A DNA stretch of 64,000 nucleotides from Amylostereum areolatum (taxonomy: Eukaryota; Basidiomycota; Agaricomycetes; Russulales; Stereaceae), in assembly GCA_012932865.1 (NCBI GenBank), contig SAXG01000034.1:186001-250000 (forward strand), in the 5' to 3' direction. The notes below the pieces were generated by a model that saw nothing but the letters and a program-made list of their open reading frames with translations, ran no database searches and was not told where the DNA came from. The position numbers and the translations under genes are program-made. Below, one piece after another: positions 1 to 12,685 of the stretch (its first letter is position 1; every line of letters starts with the position of its first letter).

Positions 1-1778
1 CGGAACCTGAGATAAATAGGTAGACGAATGCATACACGGCATGAACTCTAGGAACTTCTCTTCGGAGTGAGCGAATTCTTTTGGCCTGGTCATTCTGCGT
101 ACTTCGAGCTTGCGCCGAGGTTGGTAGGGTGTATTCGTACCATTACCATAAAAACCTATACTGCAACAAGCGACCTCGTGTTAGTCTGAAGACATAAAGA
201 GAAAAGGGTTGTGATCAAACCTTGCCATGCATAAGAACCTAGCTTCCCGCGCGGTTGTTTAGGGACTAGTGGCAGAACGGCTCTCTGCGAGACTATGTGC
301 CCTCCCATAGGTTCTTCCCACAAAATATCGTCCCGCCGCCCTACAGTCCGCTCGTCAGTACTGAAAGATAGATAGCCTCGAAGAGTTGTTCACCTTCTCG
401 CCCAGCGCACTGTCCAGCACTCACCCCGCCTTCGGAAACAAAATGCGTATGTTTGGCCATGGGAGCTTCGTCCCGGGACTTGGGATCGTCCAGCCCATCG
501 CAGACGTATAAACCTCGTTCAGCTATTGCGTGCTATAGGCCCCAATCGACGAGCCCTGTGACAAGAACGTCAATGGCGTACGCCTGTTGAGCGTTGAGGA
601 AATAAGACAAACCCGAAACTCGACCGCGACCTTCGTATTGTTTCCCAGGTCGCTGACCTCGCGTACGGCCTTGATGAGTGCCGTATTTCCATTTTGAGGA
701 CGTTCGACCAGCTTTCGTGCTTCCCAGCTAGACTAGGCACGAGTTTTGTCTCGACCCGCAAGTTGCGTCAGTTGGTACGAAGGGCTCCGGGATGGAGCTA
801 CGGAAACGGAAACTACGAGTGCCGTATGCATTCATCATGAGCGGCGTACAACGAAGGATAGAGCGAAAAAAGTACCTCATTGTGAACCAAACTTGTGAGC
901 GCGGGGCCGACGTTTAAGGCTCAGCACTCGAAGGACATGTTCGGATGCCATCGGGACGTTTGCAGCCTTGGTACTTATCATGGCGAATTGTGGACGGACG
1001 TCTTTGGACGCCTTGAGCCCAAGCAGACTGTCCCGAGTTAGCCCAACACGTGAACCAAAGATCAACAATATACGCACATTAATCTTGATGTCCCGCCAGT
1101 CGTAATCTATGAGGTTGACCGTCGACATCACGATCCGAAGTCGACATGGATCCCAGAGAAACTGGGGCAGGATTGGACGGAGTCGAGGCAGGATTGGCGA
1201 GGACGTTGTACCAAGAAGAACTGTGCATTTCGTGAGCCTAGAAAAGTACTCGAAAGACACCAAGCTCACCTCCGTTTCCTTGATCGCGAGCAAATTACTT
1301 GCAGCCGGCACAGGCTGAGCCACGAGAACCACGGGCGTCGACGGCAAGAGTACCTGGTATATCCACGATATATAGGAATGAGCACTGTGCCTCAGAGTAT
1401 AAAAAAGAGGTGCTCACGTCGCGAACGATTTCCAACCACGGGGTTCGCATGTTTTCCTGAGGTCATTTGATGTTGTATCCACTGGAGTAGTGGGTGCAGT
1501 CCTACCAGCGGCCATCGTGCTGTCGCCTCAGAACGCCTTGTTCGCCATCGCGGGGACGAGGGAAGAATAAGAAGCGCGGACAGGAGTGGGAGTGGGAGTG
1601 GGAGGAGGGAAAGAAGCATCCTGGAAGGGCGAACGCGGTACACGTGCTCGAGACGAGCCTAGCGGACGCGACTGCACGCGGGGCAGCGCATTCCAACTTC
1701 CCTCTGCCCATCATCGACATCATCTCCTGCCTCTTTTCTCCCACATCCCCGCCCATCGACACGCGTCGACCAAGCGAC
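1..1778. other. intergenic region, no gene recognised
   Basis: I see no open reading frame here with recognisable domain content. The reading frames are short and overlap on both strands. The last ~300 bases are C/T-rich and could hold the promoter and 5' UTR of the methyltransferase gene that follows. Confidence 0.5.
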
Positions 1779-4700
1779 ATGGCCTCCGGAGGAGAATCGA
1801 GCGCCTGCCAACAATCTGCACACGGCGCGCCAGCATGGAGTTCACGCTCAGACGCCCCACGTTCAGGTTCGGGCACCTCGCCTGCGAAAAGGGGACGGGA
1901 CGACGATCCGCCGGATGCAGGCAGGGTACGTCTGTTTCTGCTGCGTCGTTATCTGCTCGCTCGTTGACGATCTTGCTTGCCTAGTTAGCAGCCAAAAAAT
2001 TCAAACCGAGTAGTGATCAGGGACTCGCTGCGGGATGCAGCACGATGGCGTCTGGGGATGTGAGACAAGGTGTGTACTTGTGCTCCCATACCGTAACGTC
2101 ATGTTTACGCCTCCTCCCGCAAGGACTATCGACGAAGCGCTACCATCCGCGCGAAGATGACCTTGAAGAGAGCGCGGACATGATTGTGCTAGGCGAGGAT
2201 CCGGCGGAAGACGAGAAGGACCAGGATTCGAAACCGGTCCGTCGACTCGACGACTTCGTCTTCTTCGACCCTCGCACGCTGGAATTCGTCTCGCTGGACG
2301 TGCTTTCGGACCCCGACTCAGAGCACCACTGCGAGGCCGCCGGCTTCGTAACTCCCGTGTACGCGAATGAAGAAGACGAGGCCCTGGACGAGGACGAAAT
2401 GGATCCGGACGGCGGCGACTCGTCAAGCGTGGGCGGGGACGCGGAGAAGAGGGCGGGTGTGTCGCCAGTGCGGATTCGTTTGGGCGCCATCATGAGGGTC
2501 GGGATCGACTATATGGATGAAGATGAGTGAGTACCTTCACTGTTCTGTGGCGCATGTCCAATAATGCTCTTGTCAAGGACACTGTGGGTCGAGACACAGT
2601 TCGCGTCGTACTACCTTCTCCAGCCCTCCAAACACTACCGTTCGATGTATTTCGACGTAGTTCAGAGGCACCTCATCGTACAAGCTTTGCTGGCGAAGGC
2701 CTTGGACGAGACCCAATCATGGACGTATGCCGAGTTTGTGACGGAGATCAACGAGAGGGTGATGCACATAACTAGAGGGCGGCCGTATTCCGAGACAGAC
2801 AGAGATGATATGGTATGGTCTTTCCTCCAGGGGTTTTTTTCGTCCTCACGCGTCTGGTGCCTTGCAACAGCTCCCACTCCTGGAAGAAATAATATCCCAA
2901 CGGGAGGAAGAAGACCAGCTACGAGATTCGCCTCTGATACAAATGGCCATGGACGCAAGCATTCCTATTCCTGGCACTCCCGGCCCTCGGTCAAGTGATG
3001 TGTCTCCAATATACATTACATTCGTCCCAAGAGGAGGTGGGAACGTAGACGATGCCGTGTTGAAACGACAAAACCAGAACCACACCACGGTCACGCCGTT
3101 TATCGCTCATCTTGCCCACCCATATTTCCCCAAGGGGCTGGTTCCTGTTGGCCCGCGAAAGGACGTGAAGCACCAGCCACAACCTAATCAAGACGACCGT
3201 GACTTCCTTATGGCGTGCGTTCAAAACGCGCAGGACAACCGGAGCGTGAGCACCCTTGACCCAATAAGGCGCAAAGAGCCTTGGATGAAGACTGTCAGGC
3301 TAGACAACGACTCATATCATGTTCGTGTTTTTTCTCCCTCCATGGGCGGGATCTGACGAAAATCTTCAGGTGGGCGATATCGTCGTCATCGGGCCAGTAA
3401 CGGGTTTGGAGATCCCGGAGAAGATCCCTCCGGACGCGCGACTCGAACACTACTTTTGGTACGCCTCAAATGGTCCCTTTCCCGTCCCCTCTGCCCAACG
3501 GTTGTAGAACTGAACCTGAAGCATGCCAGGTTTGCGAGGATCATGCGCATCGACAAGGAGCAGGAGGAGATGCACGTCCATTGGTTCGAGCACAGTTCCT
3601 CGTCGGTTCTCGGGGAGTTTCACGATCCGCGGGAGCTCTACTCCCACATATCGTGTGAAAACCAGAAGTTATCCCTCATCTGCGGCAAGGTCAACGTCAC
3701 CATCCTAGGCAACGACGAGGACGTCCCTGACAACCTGCCCACTCCGTACTATTGTCGGTGAGCATTCACCTGCCATGCAGTCGAGACGTCGGACGTCCTT
3801 GAACACGCCGGTCAGACTCCTCTACAACCCCAAGCACGGCTCCTTCGGCAATCTTTTCCCTCCGTCGCCGGACCCCTCCGACCCTTGCGTTTGCTGCAGC
3901 ACCCTGTCCCAAGAACAAGCAGACGACGAGGCTCGGGAGACACGGGATGGCGCCGTTTGTCGTGGCGAGACCTACCACGTGGACGACTTCGTGCTCATCG
4001 CCGCCTCGAGGAAACACACGTCGAGCAAACACGCGTTCCTGTTTGGCACGCGCGAGCTCAACATGATCGCGCAAATCGTCGGGTTTTGCCCCCCAGGGTC
4101 GCAGTCAACATGGGGGAATCCTGACAACAACATCGGACCTTACGTCGTCGCCAAACTCTTTGGCCGAGTCATCGACCTCCCCGACGATGTCCGCCGCAAC
4201 CTACCCGAGGATACCTTTCATGGACCCGATCTACTACCCGAAGTACGTTCGTCGTCTGATCTTCGAAGGTCACCGTCGTGTTATACTCAGTCTGACGCGC
4301 GTTCATTAGCACCACGTTTTCCTGACGGAGCAAGAGATTCAAATCCCAGTTCGTTGGATACTGCGCAGGTGCCAAATCATGACCAAGGACGACGTGATAG
4401 GCCTGTACGGCAGCATCCCGGCCTGGGTCGCGCAGCACCAAGAACGCTTCTACGTCCGCACGAAGTTCAAATCGCAGGACGCGAACGACCGCCTCAACCC
4501 GGCGTCTGGCGCCACCCTGGAGCGCCTTTCCTCCGGCGACCTGCCCATGTGCCCCCGATGCGCGCAGGACCTGCAAGGGGATATGATGGACCAGGAAAGG
4601 TTTGCGGAAACCGGTCCGCTTCGTGTGCTCGACCTGTTTGCGGGAGTCGGCGGCCTGAGCCTCGGGATGGAGTATGGCTCGCAGCGGTGGATGAAGACGA

Positions 4701-6692
4701 CGCATGCGGTCGAGATTTCTCCCTCGGCTGCGAAGACGTTGCAGTGAGCATCCTTCTTCATGTCCGTGGCGTCATTCTCCTAAGCTTATCCTCCTAATTT
4801 CTCAGGTCAAACTCTCCCGACGTAACAGTATACAACCAGTGCGCCAACGTCGTTCTCAAGTATGCGGTCGAGTCCCAGGACGGTCACACCGGCGCCCCGA
4901 TGGCTCACAACGGAGAAGTCCTCCCACCTCCACCCAAGCCCGGGGAGATTGACTGCATCGTCGCCGGTTTCCCATGGTGCGCCCCTTTCCCATCTTTCTC
5001 CCGCCCAGGTCTGACACAACCTTCGTTCCCGCCAGCCAGCCGCATTCCGGGCTGAACATGTTCAAAAAGGCCAACGACGCGAAGAGCAACCTCGCACTCA
5101 ACCTGCTCTCCTGGGTGGACTACCTCCGCCCGCAGTACTGCTTCTTCGAGAACGTGGAGAACGTCACCAAGTGGAAACTCCACGCGGTGCAGAAGGACAA
5201 GCATACCCTCCACGGAGGCATACCCATGGGCGGCATCCGGTTCATGATGTGGGCTATGACCATGATGGGGTGCGGCTCTGTTTCTCGTCTAATGAGCCGT
5301 TCCGTGGCAACAAACTTATGTGCGCTCCGACAGGTATCAGGTCCGGATATGCTTGATGCAAGCCGCCCACTACGGCGCGCCCCAAACACGCGTCCGCTTC
5401 TTCCTCTTCGCGGCCAAGCGCGGGTGCCCGCTGATCATGCCCCCCAGCCCGACGCACCACTTCCAGCGCGCGTCCGACGCCGCGAAGGCGAAGAACAGCC
5501 CCAAGAAGACGCTCCGCCTCAAGTTTCCGAACGGGGTCGAGATCCGGCCTTTGGCGGCGCCGTTCGAGCCCGGCCGGGCGAGCTTCCCGTTCGTGACGGT
5601 GGAGGACGCGATCGGCGATCTTCCGCGGTTCGACTGGTGCGTCGTCCTACCCGAGCTGGGGGTCGTCGATGGCGTACTGATGTTGTGGATGTGAAGGCAC
5701 GACTCTAAGTCGGATGAAGAGTTGACTGAGACCGCCATCCGCGATGCGCGAGCACGCCTGATCCAAGCGTCGGACGTGGACCTGCTCTCCCTGCGCGGCG
5801 ATAACGTCGACGCGTTCTTCCACGACACCAACCTCAAATCGTCCTTCGTGGGGCCGGCGGGCCATGGGGGCTACTACTGTGAACCGCTCACGGCGTTCCA
5901 GGCCATGGTGCGGTTGGGAGACAGGGAAGTGACGGATTTGCAGCACTTCACGCGGTGGCAGAATCCCGCGACCGTTCAGCGGTACGTCCTCGATTCCTTT
6001 CCCTAGAGAAGCCTGTTGTAACGGGTCGAACGCAGGGTGTGCCATATCCCGCTCAAAGAGACGCAGATTACCGCAGTGAGTTCCAAGGCGACGTGGACCT
6101 TTGGATGTCGTGTTTGACTCCGTCAACACCCTGTTATAGCGCTCGACAAGGACATGTGTCAATGGCACCTCGTCGACCCGACATCGTCTGTGGCAAAAAA
6201 TAGCTTCAAGGGCGGTGCGTCCCACCGTATGCTCCCCCGTCCTCCTATACACTAACAGCTCCACGCGCTCCAGGCATCTACGGGCGGATCGACAAAGATT
6301 ACGTCTTCCAGACGACCTCGACCAACGTCGAGCCCACGGCTAAGCAATCCCGGTGTCTCCATCCTTGGGTAAGCCTCCCCCTTCCCCTCTTTCCCATGCT
6401 GAGTACGGATGCCCTAACGCGACGGCAGTGCAAACGCATCGTCACCATTCGCGAGCTGGCGCGCTCGCAGGGGTTCCCGGACTGGTTCGTGTTCCACGCG
6501 ATCGACAACCGCGTGAAGACGGTGCGTTCCGTGTCCCGCCCGTCTCCTCGCCGTGATCTCACCTTCCTTCGTCTCCCTGTGGATTCGCAGATGCAACGCC
6601 AGATCGGGAACGCGGTGGCCTGGCCCGTGAGCGCGGCCCTGGGGCGCAAACTTCGAGAGGAGGTGTACAGGAAGTGGCTCCGGGAGCAATGA
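1779..6692 (+). CDS. DNMT1: DNMT1-type DNA (cytosine-5) methyltransferase, multi-exon
   Basis: Predicted maintenance-type cytosine-5 DNA methyltransferase acting on nuclear DNA. The spliced reading begins MASGGESSACQQ and soon reaches a basic stretch (AAKKFKPSS). A replication-foci (RFD) domain follows (RRLDDFVFFDPRTLEFVSL, then WVETQFASYYLLQPSKHYR). BAH-like segments lie near 3.3-4.2 kb (YHVDDFVLIAASRKH). The C-terminal catalytic domain has motif I (LDLFAGVGGLSLGME, ~4.63 kb), motif IV with the catalytic Cys (AGFPCQPHSGLNMF), motif VI (FFENVENV), motif VIII (AAHYGAPQTRVRFFLF) and motifs IX/X (RELARSQGFPDWFVF; QIGNAVAWPVSAALG). The order RFD-BAH-MTase is that of DNMT1. Many short introns interrupt it; one (4977-5035) splits the catalytic Cys codon. 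No frameshift was found. The start is the first ATG in the frame leading into the RFD; a few 5' exon edges are uncertain. Confidence 0.9.
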
Positions 6693-7034
6693 CGTCGAAG
6701 TTTATGTTCTGCAACGGCGAGGTGTCATTTGTATGGATTTACGGTTTCGTTTCTGCGACTTGGACTTGGATACATATATACATTTATGTACGATGCTTGC
6801 ATCTTTACGCACATGCTGTCTCCTGTCAATGACTCTGCAAAACCAAGCATCGAGTCTCATGCTCAGAGCGCAGAGGTATAAGTTACTTACACAGCCGCCA
6901 GATTGACCTCCTGCACAAGCTCCGTTTGAGATCCGAAACTACATAGCATACATCCCCCCCCTCCAAGAACCCGTGTAAAAAAGTGCAGCATAGGTACATG
7001 GTGGGCAAACTTCCGAGAACATCCAAAAAAGCGT
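6693..7034. other. convergent intergenic spacer
   Basis: About 340 bases between two convergent genes. The sequence after the methyltransferase stop is AT-richer, with TATATATACATTTATG-like stretches suited to 3' processing. No coding evidence. Confidence 0.5.
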
Positions 7035-8983
7035 TCACATCCCCCGCATCGGCACCGCTGCCACACCTGCAGGCATCCCAACCACCGCGCCCGGCGCCGT
7101 CTCCCCCCGCCCGACCGCCTCCTCCGTCCCCCGCTCGTCCCGCGCCCCTCCACACAAGACCCGGAGCCTCCACCCGACGAACCGCGCGCCGGCCCACAGC
7201 GCCCGCACGCCCCGCGCGATGGCGAGCGCGGCCTGCTGCACGCCGTACACCAGAAACTGCAGGCAGACGAGCATGCCGGCGAGGAAGGAGAGCACGAGGA
7301 CCGCGGTCGGCCACGCGGTCCAGGCGACGGACACGAGGAAGAGCGCGAGCGCGAGCGCGGCGAGCAGGAGCGCGAGCAGGGGCACGCGCGAGGCGAGGGC
7401 GAAGAAGAAGTAGCCGTTGTAGATGTCGAGCGCGAGGGTCTGGGGGCGGGTCAGCCGCGGCACGGATCGGTGCGGAAGGGAACGTCACCTGGAACTTGAG
7501 CGCGTCCGCGCCGCTGTAGAGGAAGATGAACCAGGCGTCGATGGCGAGCCCGAGCGCGGCGGAGATGGTGGAGAGCGTGAGCGCCCGCTTGGCGAGCGTG
7601 TCGACGCCGAAGATGCTGTCCGGGCTGAAGCCGAACACGGTCGTGCCGAGTCTGCGAGCGGGGTGAGCGCGTGAGCGTGTGGTGCGGGGAGGACTTACGC
7701 GGAGATGGAGAGGAGCTGCGGGACGGAGGCTATGCGGTCAGCGTTTTGTGGAGGGCAGGCGGCGCGAACGGCTTACGGAGGCGCCGACGTAGTACCATTC
7801 GTGCAGGAGCCGCTTGAGGAGCGCTTCGCGGTCCGAGTCGACGCAGGCCTCGCGCAGCTCGCGGTAGTAGGTGAACGTGTCGAAGGCGGAGGCCGCGAGC
7901 GAGGCCGTGGATGAGATGGAGGCCGTGTCCGGGAGGTGGGCGGACGGGAGGACGGACGGGGGGCACACGATCGCGGGGCGCGTCGGGAGGACGAACCCGA
8001 CGCCGTCTTCGTAGGGTGGGATGTCGGGCAGGGGCGGCCAGTGCTCGGAGGGTTTGGCGGAGAGGGGCGAGGACGGGCCGGAGGAGAGGTAGCAGGACAG
8101 CGCGTCGTCGTCCGAGTCGACGCAGAAGCCCTTGACGCGCTTGCGCCGGCGGAGCACGTTTTCTGGCGGCGGGTCTTCGAGCTCGGGGTCGTTGGAGCTC
8201 GGGTCGGTGTCGGTGTCGGAGAGGGAGTGGGCGAACGAGTCGAGGGACTGAGAGAGGGTGTCGTCGTCGACGAGGGTGGTGGAGCTGGAGGCGGAGGAGA
8301 GGGGCGGGCGCAGGCGGACGAAGAGGGAGGTGGACGGTTGGTTTTTTGAAGAGGCAGATTTTCGGCGGACGGCGGAGAGAGCGGCGAGGCGAAGGTCGAG
8401 GACTGGATGGAAGTCAGCGGGCATCGGACGAAGGGAAAGGAGGGAAACGCACGTCGCTCGCTGCCCTGCTTGCTGTAGGCCTCGCCGAGGCGGACGGTCG
8501 CGTGTGCCACCTGCTGGCGTCGCTTCTTGCTCTTCGCCTTGCTCGCGCCCTTGTACCACAGCGACACGTTCAATTGGGATCCCTCGTGGGCATCATGCCT
8601 GCAGTGCATACAGTCAGTCATCAGAGAAGAAAGAACATAAGGAGAGCGTACAAAAACATAGGAACGCGAAGATTCGGGTTTTGGCCATCGGATCCGAGAC
8701 AGAGCTCGTGCGCGGGTCCGCCGTCGACGTCGAGGGTGACGATGGGTCGCCAGGCCTTTTCTGGCCGGAGGTGCTGCCAGTTTTTGGATCGGAGAACTGG
8801 GAGACGGTCAGTCGAGGTTATAGGGGGCACTGAGGGACATGCACCAACCTAAAAAGTGCCAGGCGCTGTGTGATGCGGAGGCAAAAACACGAGGCGGTGA
8901 GCGGAAAAGGCAATGAGGGAATGACGGATGACGCACTCAGGATGGGGAGCTTCGGAGGCGTTGGGGTCGAGGGTGCGCGACAT
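7035..8983 (-). CDS. C2-like, multi-pass membrane protein (paralogue 1)
   Basis: Unrecognised function. I read exon 1 as MSRTLDPNASEAPHP (ATG at 8983), then a 17-nt microexon (8849-8865), then a long exon starting VLRSKNWQHLRPEKAW. This region looks like a beta-rich C2-type domain (TLDVDGGPAHEL; LNVSLWYKGASKAKSKKRR; VAHATVRLGEAY). A serine/acid-rich linker follows (~8.2-8.0 kb), then a helical segment (YYRELREACVDSDREALLKR). At least four hydrophobic helices make up the C-terminus (ALTLSTISAALGLAIDAWF; TALVLSFLAGMLVCLQFLVY). The order suggests a membrane-anchored protein with a cytosolic C2-like head. The start is chosen because the same exon 1/microexon layout recurs in the paralogue at 63.3 kb. 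An in-frame acidic stretch lies upstream, so a longer N-terminus is possible. Confidence 0.65.
8849..8865 (-). other. 17-nt microexon
   Basis: Flanked by an acceptor (CACACAG at 8866-8872) and a donor (GTTGGT). It encodes (D)AWHFL and joins in frame to VLRSKNW at 8796. The paralogue at 63342-63358 has a microexon of identical length and phase. Confidence 0.6.
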
Positions 8984-9606
8984 GCAGTCGTCGTCGTTGT
9001 CGTCGTTGTCGTCGTCGTAAGAGAGTCGGGAGTCGGGAGCCCCGTCGTTGTTGGTGGGGGTGGGTGATAAATCGACTGTCGACGGAGACCGATTGATATA
9101 CTCCCACAAGCGCTCGACGGCGTGAACACCGCTACACCGCCTCCCGCTCACGTCGCGTAGAGGGAGGATCTTCTTTTCTTCTTCTGAGCTCCTCAGCGAA
9201 CAGTTTTCAGCCGTGAAGGACAGTGCATGGGGTGTATCTGATCGTCGTTCGAGACGATGAGCTTGGGCATCTCTTGGGAACGGGCATGTGAAGGTTTCAT
9301 ATCGTAATCCGGGGTAACTTGTTCCAGCTTGTTCCCCGCATTCGTCTTTCGCTCTCGACCACGCATCATTGCATCCTCCCACTTGTGCGCATCGCTCAGG
9401 ACAAGGTCGGCCGTCGTGGCAGCTGTGTTCTCACACGACATTCAAGTCTGAATAGAGCGCATATATCCATCTTTTCGCACCATTTACACGACGACGCGAC
9501 GCTGTTGTTCTAGCCGGACCTTGCACGAGCTCCGGATCTTCCTCTTCCTCTTCCTTCTTCTTAAACCACCACCATCGCATCCTGAACACAAGAAAATCCC
9601 TTCAAG
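8984..9606. other. divergent intergenic region (shared promoter region)
   Basis: About 620 bases between the divergent C2-like membrane gene and the carboxylase gene. It contains a GTCGTC microsatellite (~8990-9020, whose reverse strand reads as an Asp/Asn-rich tract) and C/T-rich stretches just before the carboxylase ATG (CTTCCTCTTCCTCTTCC). No recognised protein. Confidence 0.4.
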
Positions 9607-12600
9607 ATGATTCCAACCCGAAATACCGCGGCAGTGGTCGCGCGTCGCGTCGTCCAGGGCACTGTCGGTGGACGCCTACCCGCAATCACCTCCACCCTCC
9701 CTCGAACCAACATCCGTCAAGTCGCCACTATTTCACGGGCGTCTTCAGCTCCGCGCATATCCCCCAAGAGCGGACGTCACGGATCCAGAGGCCTCGTCAC
9801 GGTTTCAGGTGCGGTTCTTCGACGTCCAGGCGAATGCTACGGTCTAACTCTTTTGTAGACCAGGTTTCGTCCACCACACTTCCTCGGAAACCCCACTTTG
9901 ACAAGATCCTCATCGCCAACCGGTGTGTTGCATACTTTCCTGACGCTTCTCTCTCGGCTGAGCCTCCTTTGAATAGTGGCGAAATCGCATGTCGCGTTAT
10001 TCGAACCGCGAGGAAGCTAGGCATCAAGACAGTGGCTGTATACAGTGAAGCGGACGCGGATTCACTTCACGTTCAACTGGTGAGATTGTCTCCATTGCCT
10101 CTTGTCGATGTGCCGTGCTCAAGCTGTAGTGCTTGTCTCTGGTTATAGGCGGACGAGGCCTACTGCATCGGCCCAGCTCAATCGTCAGAGAGCTACGTGA
10201 GTTCATCACTTTTCAAGCTTCAGAATGTCATTTTGAACATGTATATAGCTCCGAATGGACAAGATCATAGACGTGTGTCGTAGAAGTGGTGCACAGGTAT
10301 GTGTCCTTTCTGTACCCTTAGGTTTCCTCTCAATGTTGGAACACACACGTCCAGGCAGTTCATCCAGGGTACACGCTGTCCCCGCGTATCTCGTAGCATT
10401 TCTAACAAGGATATATGCGTTGCACAGGTACGGATTTCTCAGCGAAAACGCTAGGTTCGCCGAACAGCTCGCCAAGGAGGGCATTGTATTCATAGGCCCG
10501 CCCGCGAGCGCCATCGTGAGCATGGGGTCTAAAAGCGAGTCCAAAACGATCATGTCAGGTACTCCATTCTCTCTCCTTCCCTTCAGCTTTATCTGACGGG
10601 TGTTTCTTCTCAGCGGCGGGTGTTCCCTGCGTACCAGGCTATCACGGATCCGACCAAGATCCCTCTCTCCTCCTCGCCGAAGCCGAGAAAATAGGTACGG
10701 CATCTTGATCTTCGGTCCACGGGCGTCTACCTGAAGCGGACCTTCCACAGGCTTTCCCGTCCTCATCAAAGCTGTTCACGGCGGCGGGGGCAAGGGCATG
10801 CGCACAGTTCACACCGCGGACGCCTTCGCGGACGCGCTCGTATCCGCACAGCGCGAGGCAGAGAAGGGCTTTGGCGACCCGTCCGTGCTCGTCGAGAAGT
10901 TCATCGAGCGGCCACGGCATGTTGAGGTGCAGGTCTTCGCAGACGAGTTGGGCGGCGCGGTTAGCCTGTGGGAGAGAGACTGTTCGGTACAGAGGCGGAA
11001 CCAGAAGATTATCGAGGAGGTGAGGTTGCTTGGTGGTGTTGCCAGACCCGTATGCTCATCGTTGTGTTCGCTGTAGGCACCTGCACCGGGACTTTCGCCA
11101 GAACTCAGGTCGGATCTAAGTGCAAAGGCGGTCGCGGCCGCGCAAGCGGTCAAGTACGTTGGCGCAGGCACCGTCGAGTTCATCTTCGACAACGACACGA
11201 ACAAGTTTTACTTCATGGAGATGTACGCCTTTCCCCATCCCTTCTTGCCGTGTATTTAGTACCTAACGTCGGTTATACAGGAACACCCGTTTACAAGTGG
11301 AGCATCCGGTCACGGAAATGATCACAGGCCTTGACCTCGTCGAATGGCAGCTCGAGGTCCGTCATCCTCTCATCCACTCCACAACCTTCCCTGACTTTCT
11401 GTCCAGATCGCCGCCGGTAACCCGCTTCCACTGGCCCAATCTGCCATCCCTATGGTCGGGCACGCCTTCGAGGCGCGCATATATGCTGAGAATCCGCGGA
11501 ACAACTTCCTCCCAGACTCGGGCAACCTCCTCTACCTCTCCACCCCAACCCCAAGCACCGTCTTCGCACCCCCTCTTCCGCCCGCCAGCCCATCCACCGC
11601 GCCAACATCTCTCTCCCATGTCCCCCCGCCCGCGACCGGCGCGCGGGTTGCACCCTCGGTTCGCCTGGAGCAGGGCTTCGAGCAGGGAGCGCAGATCGGC
11701 GTGTTCTACGATCCCATGATCGCCAAGCTCGTCGTGCACGCAGAGGACCGCACGGCCGCGCTGCGCGTGCTTCGCGTCGCGTTGGAGCAGTACCACGTCG
11801 TGGGTGTCGCGACGAATGTGGAGTTCCTACGGGCGCTCGCCGGGCACGACGCGTTCATCGCGGGCGAGGTGGAGACCGGGTTCATCCCCGTAAGCCTTGT
11901 TCTTTTTTGGGTCGGCGGGCCAGCTTGCTGATGGCTGGACATGGCAGAAACACCACGAGGATCTCTTCCCGCCTCTCGGAGAGCCCTCTCCCGAGGTCCT
12001 CGCCCAGGGCGCCCTCTTCGCCGTCCTCCGCGATCAGCCGCCGGTCCCCCCGACCGCCACGCCCTGGACGGCGCTCGCCGCGCGACGGTTCAACGGCGAC
12101 GTGCACACGCGGACGGTCACCTTTGAAACCCAAGCAGACGGCCCCGACCGCCCGGAGCCCGTCGTCCACCCAGTGACGGTCGTCGCGCGCCCGTCTGGCA
12201 CCTTCGACGTTGTGGTCGGGGAGAAAACCTTCGCAAACGTCGCCGCGCGCCGCCTCTCGGGCACGGAGCTCGAGGCCACCCTCGACGGGCGTGCCGTGCG
12301 CACCACGGTCGTCGCCCAGCGCCCGGCGGCACACCTCCCCACGAGCACGGCCGAGCGCCTGCACATCTTCGCGGACGGACGCCGCACCGCGCTCGTGCTC
12401 CCCGCCCCCGCCTGGCTGCGCGCGCTCGGGGAAGACGTGCGCGCGCTGGCGGGCGGTGGGGCCGTGCGCGCGCCGATGCCGAGTTTGGTGGTGGAGGTGC
12501 GGGTGGCGGTGGGGGATAAGGTGGTGCAGGGTCAGCCGGTGGTCGTGTTGGAGAGTATGAAGACGGAGACGGTGTTGAGGGCGGGGAGGGCGGGTGTTGT

Positions 12601-12685
12601 CATGGGGGTCGGGTGTGTGAAGGGGGAGATGGTGGAGGAGGGGAGGGAGCTGGTGGATATTGAGGAGGTGGAAGTGGTGGCGTGA
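9607..12685 (+). CDS. MCCA: methylcrotonoyl-CoA carboxylase subunit alpha (biotin carboxylase + BCCP)
   Basis: Biotin-containing subunit of mitochondrial 3-methylcrotonoyl-CoA carboxylase, a leucine-catabolism enzyme: ATP-dependent carboxylation of biotin, then transfer by the separate beta subunit. The N-terminus is Arg/Ser/Thr-rich with few acids, like a mitochondrial presequence. The biotin carboxylase part starts at [20 protein letters not shown]. It shows [11 protein letters not shown], the ATP-grasp loop [20 protein letters not shown], and [20 protein letters not shown]. The C-terminal carrier domain has [10 protein letters not shown], with the biotinyl Lys in MKT. No carboxyltransferase domain follows, which excludes pyruvate carboxylase and full-length acetyl-CoA carboxylase. 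About nine short introns; no disruption seen. A Pro/Ser-rich insertion at ~11.55-11.64 kb is unusual for the family. Alternatives: propionyl-CoA carboxylase alpha or urea carboxylase, both less likely. Confidence 0.9.

Noticed and set aside
3775..4797. A 340-codon plus-strand open frame
   Set aside because: Only its first part is a methyltransferase exon; the rest is intron and another frame of the same gene.
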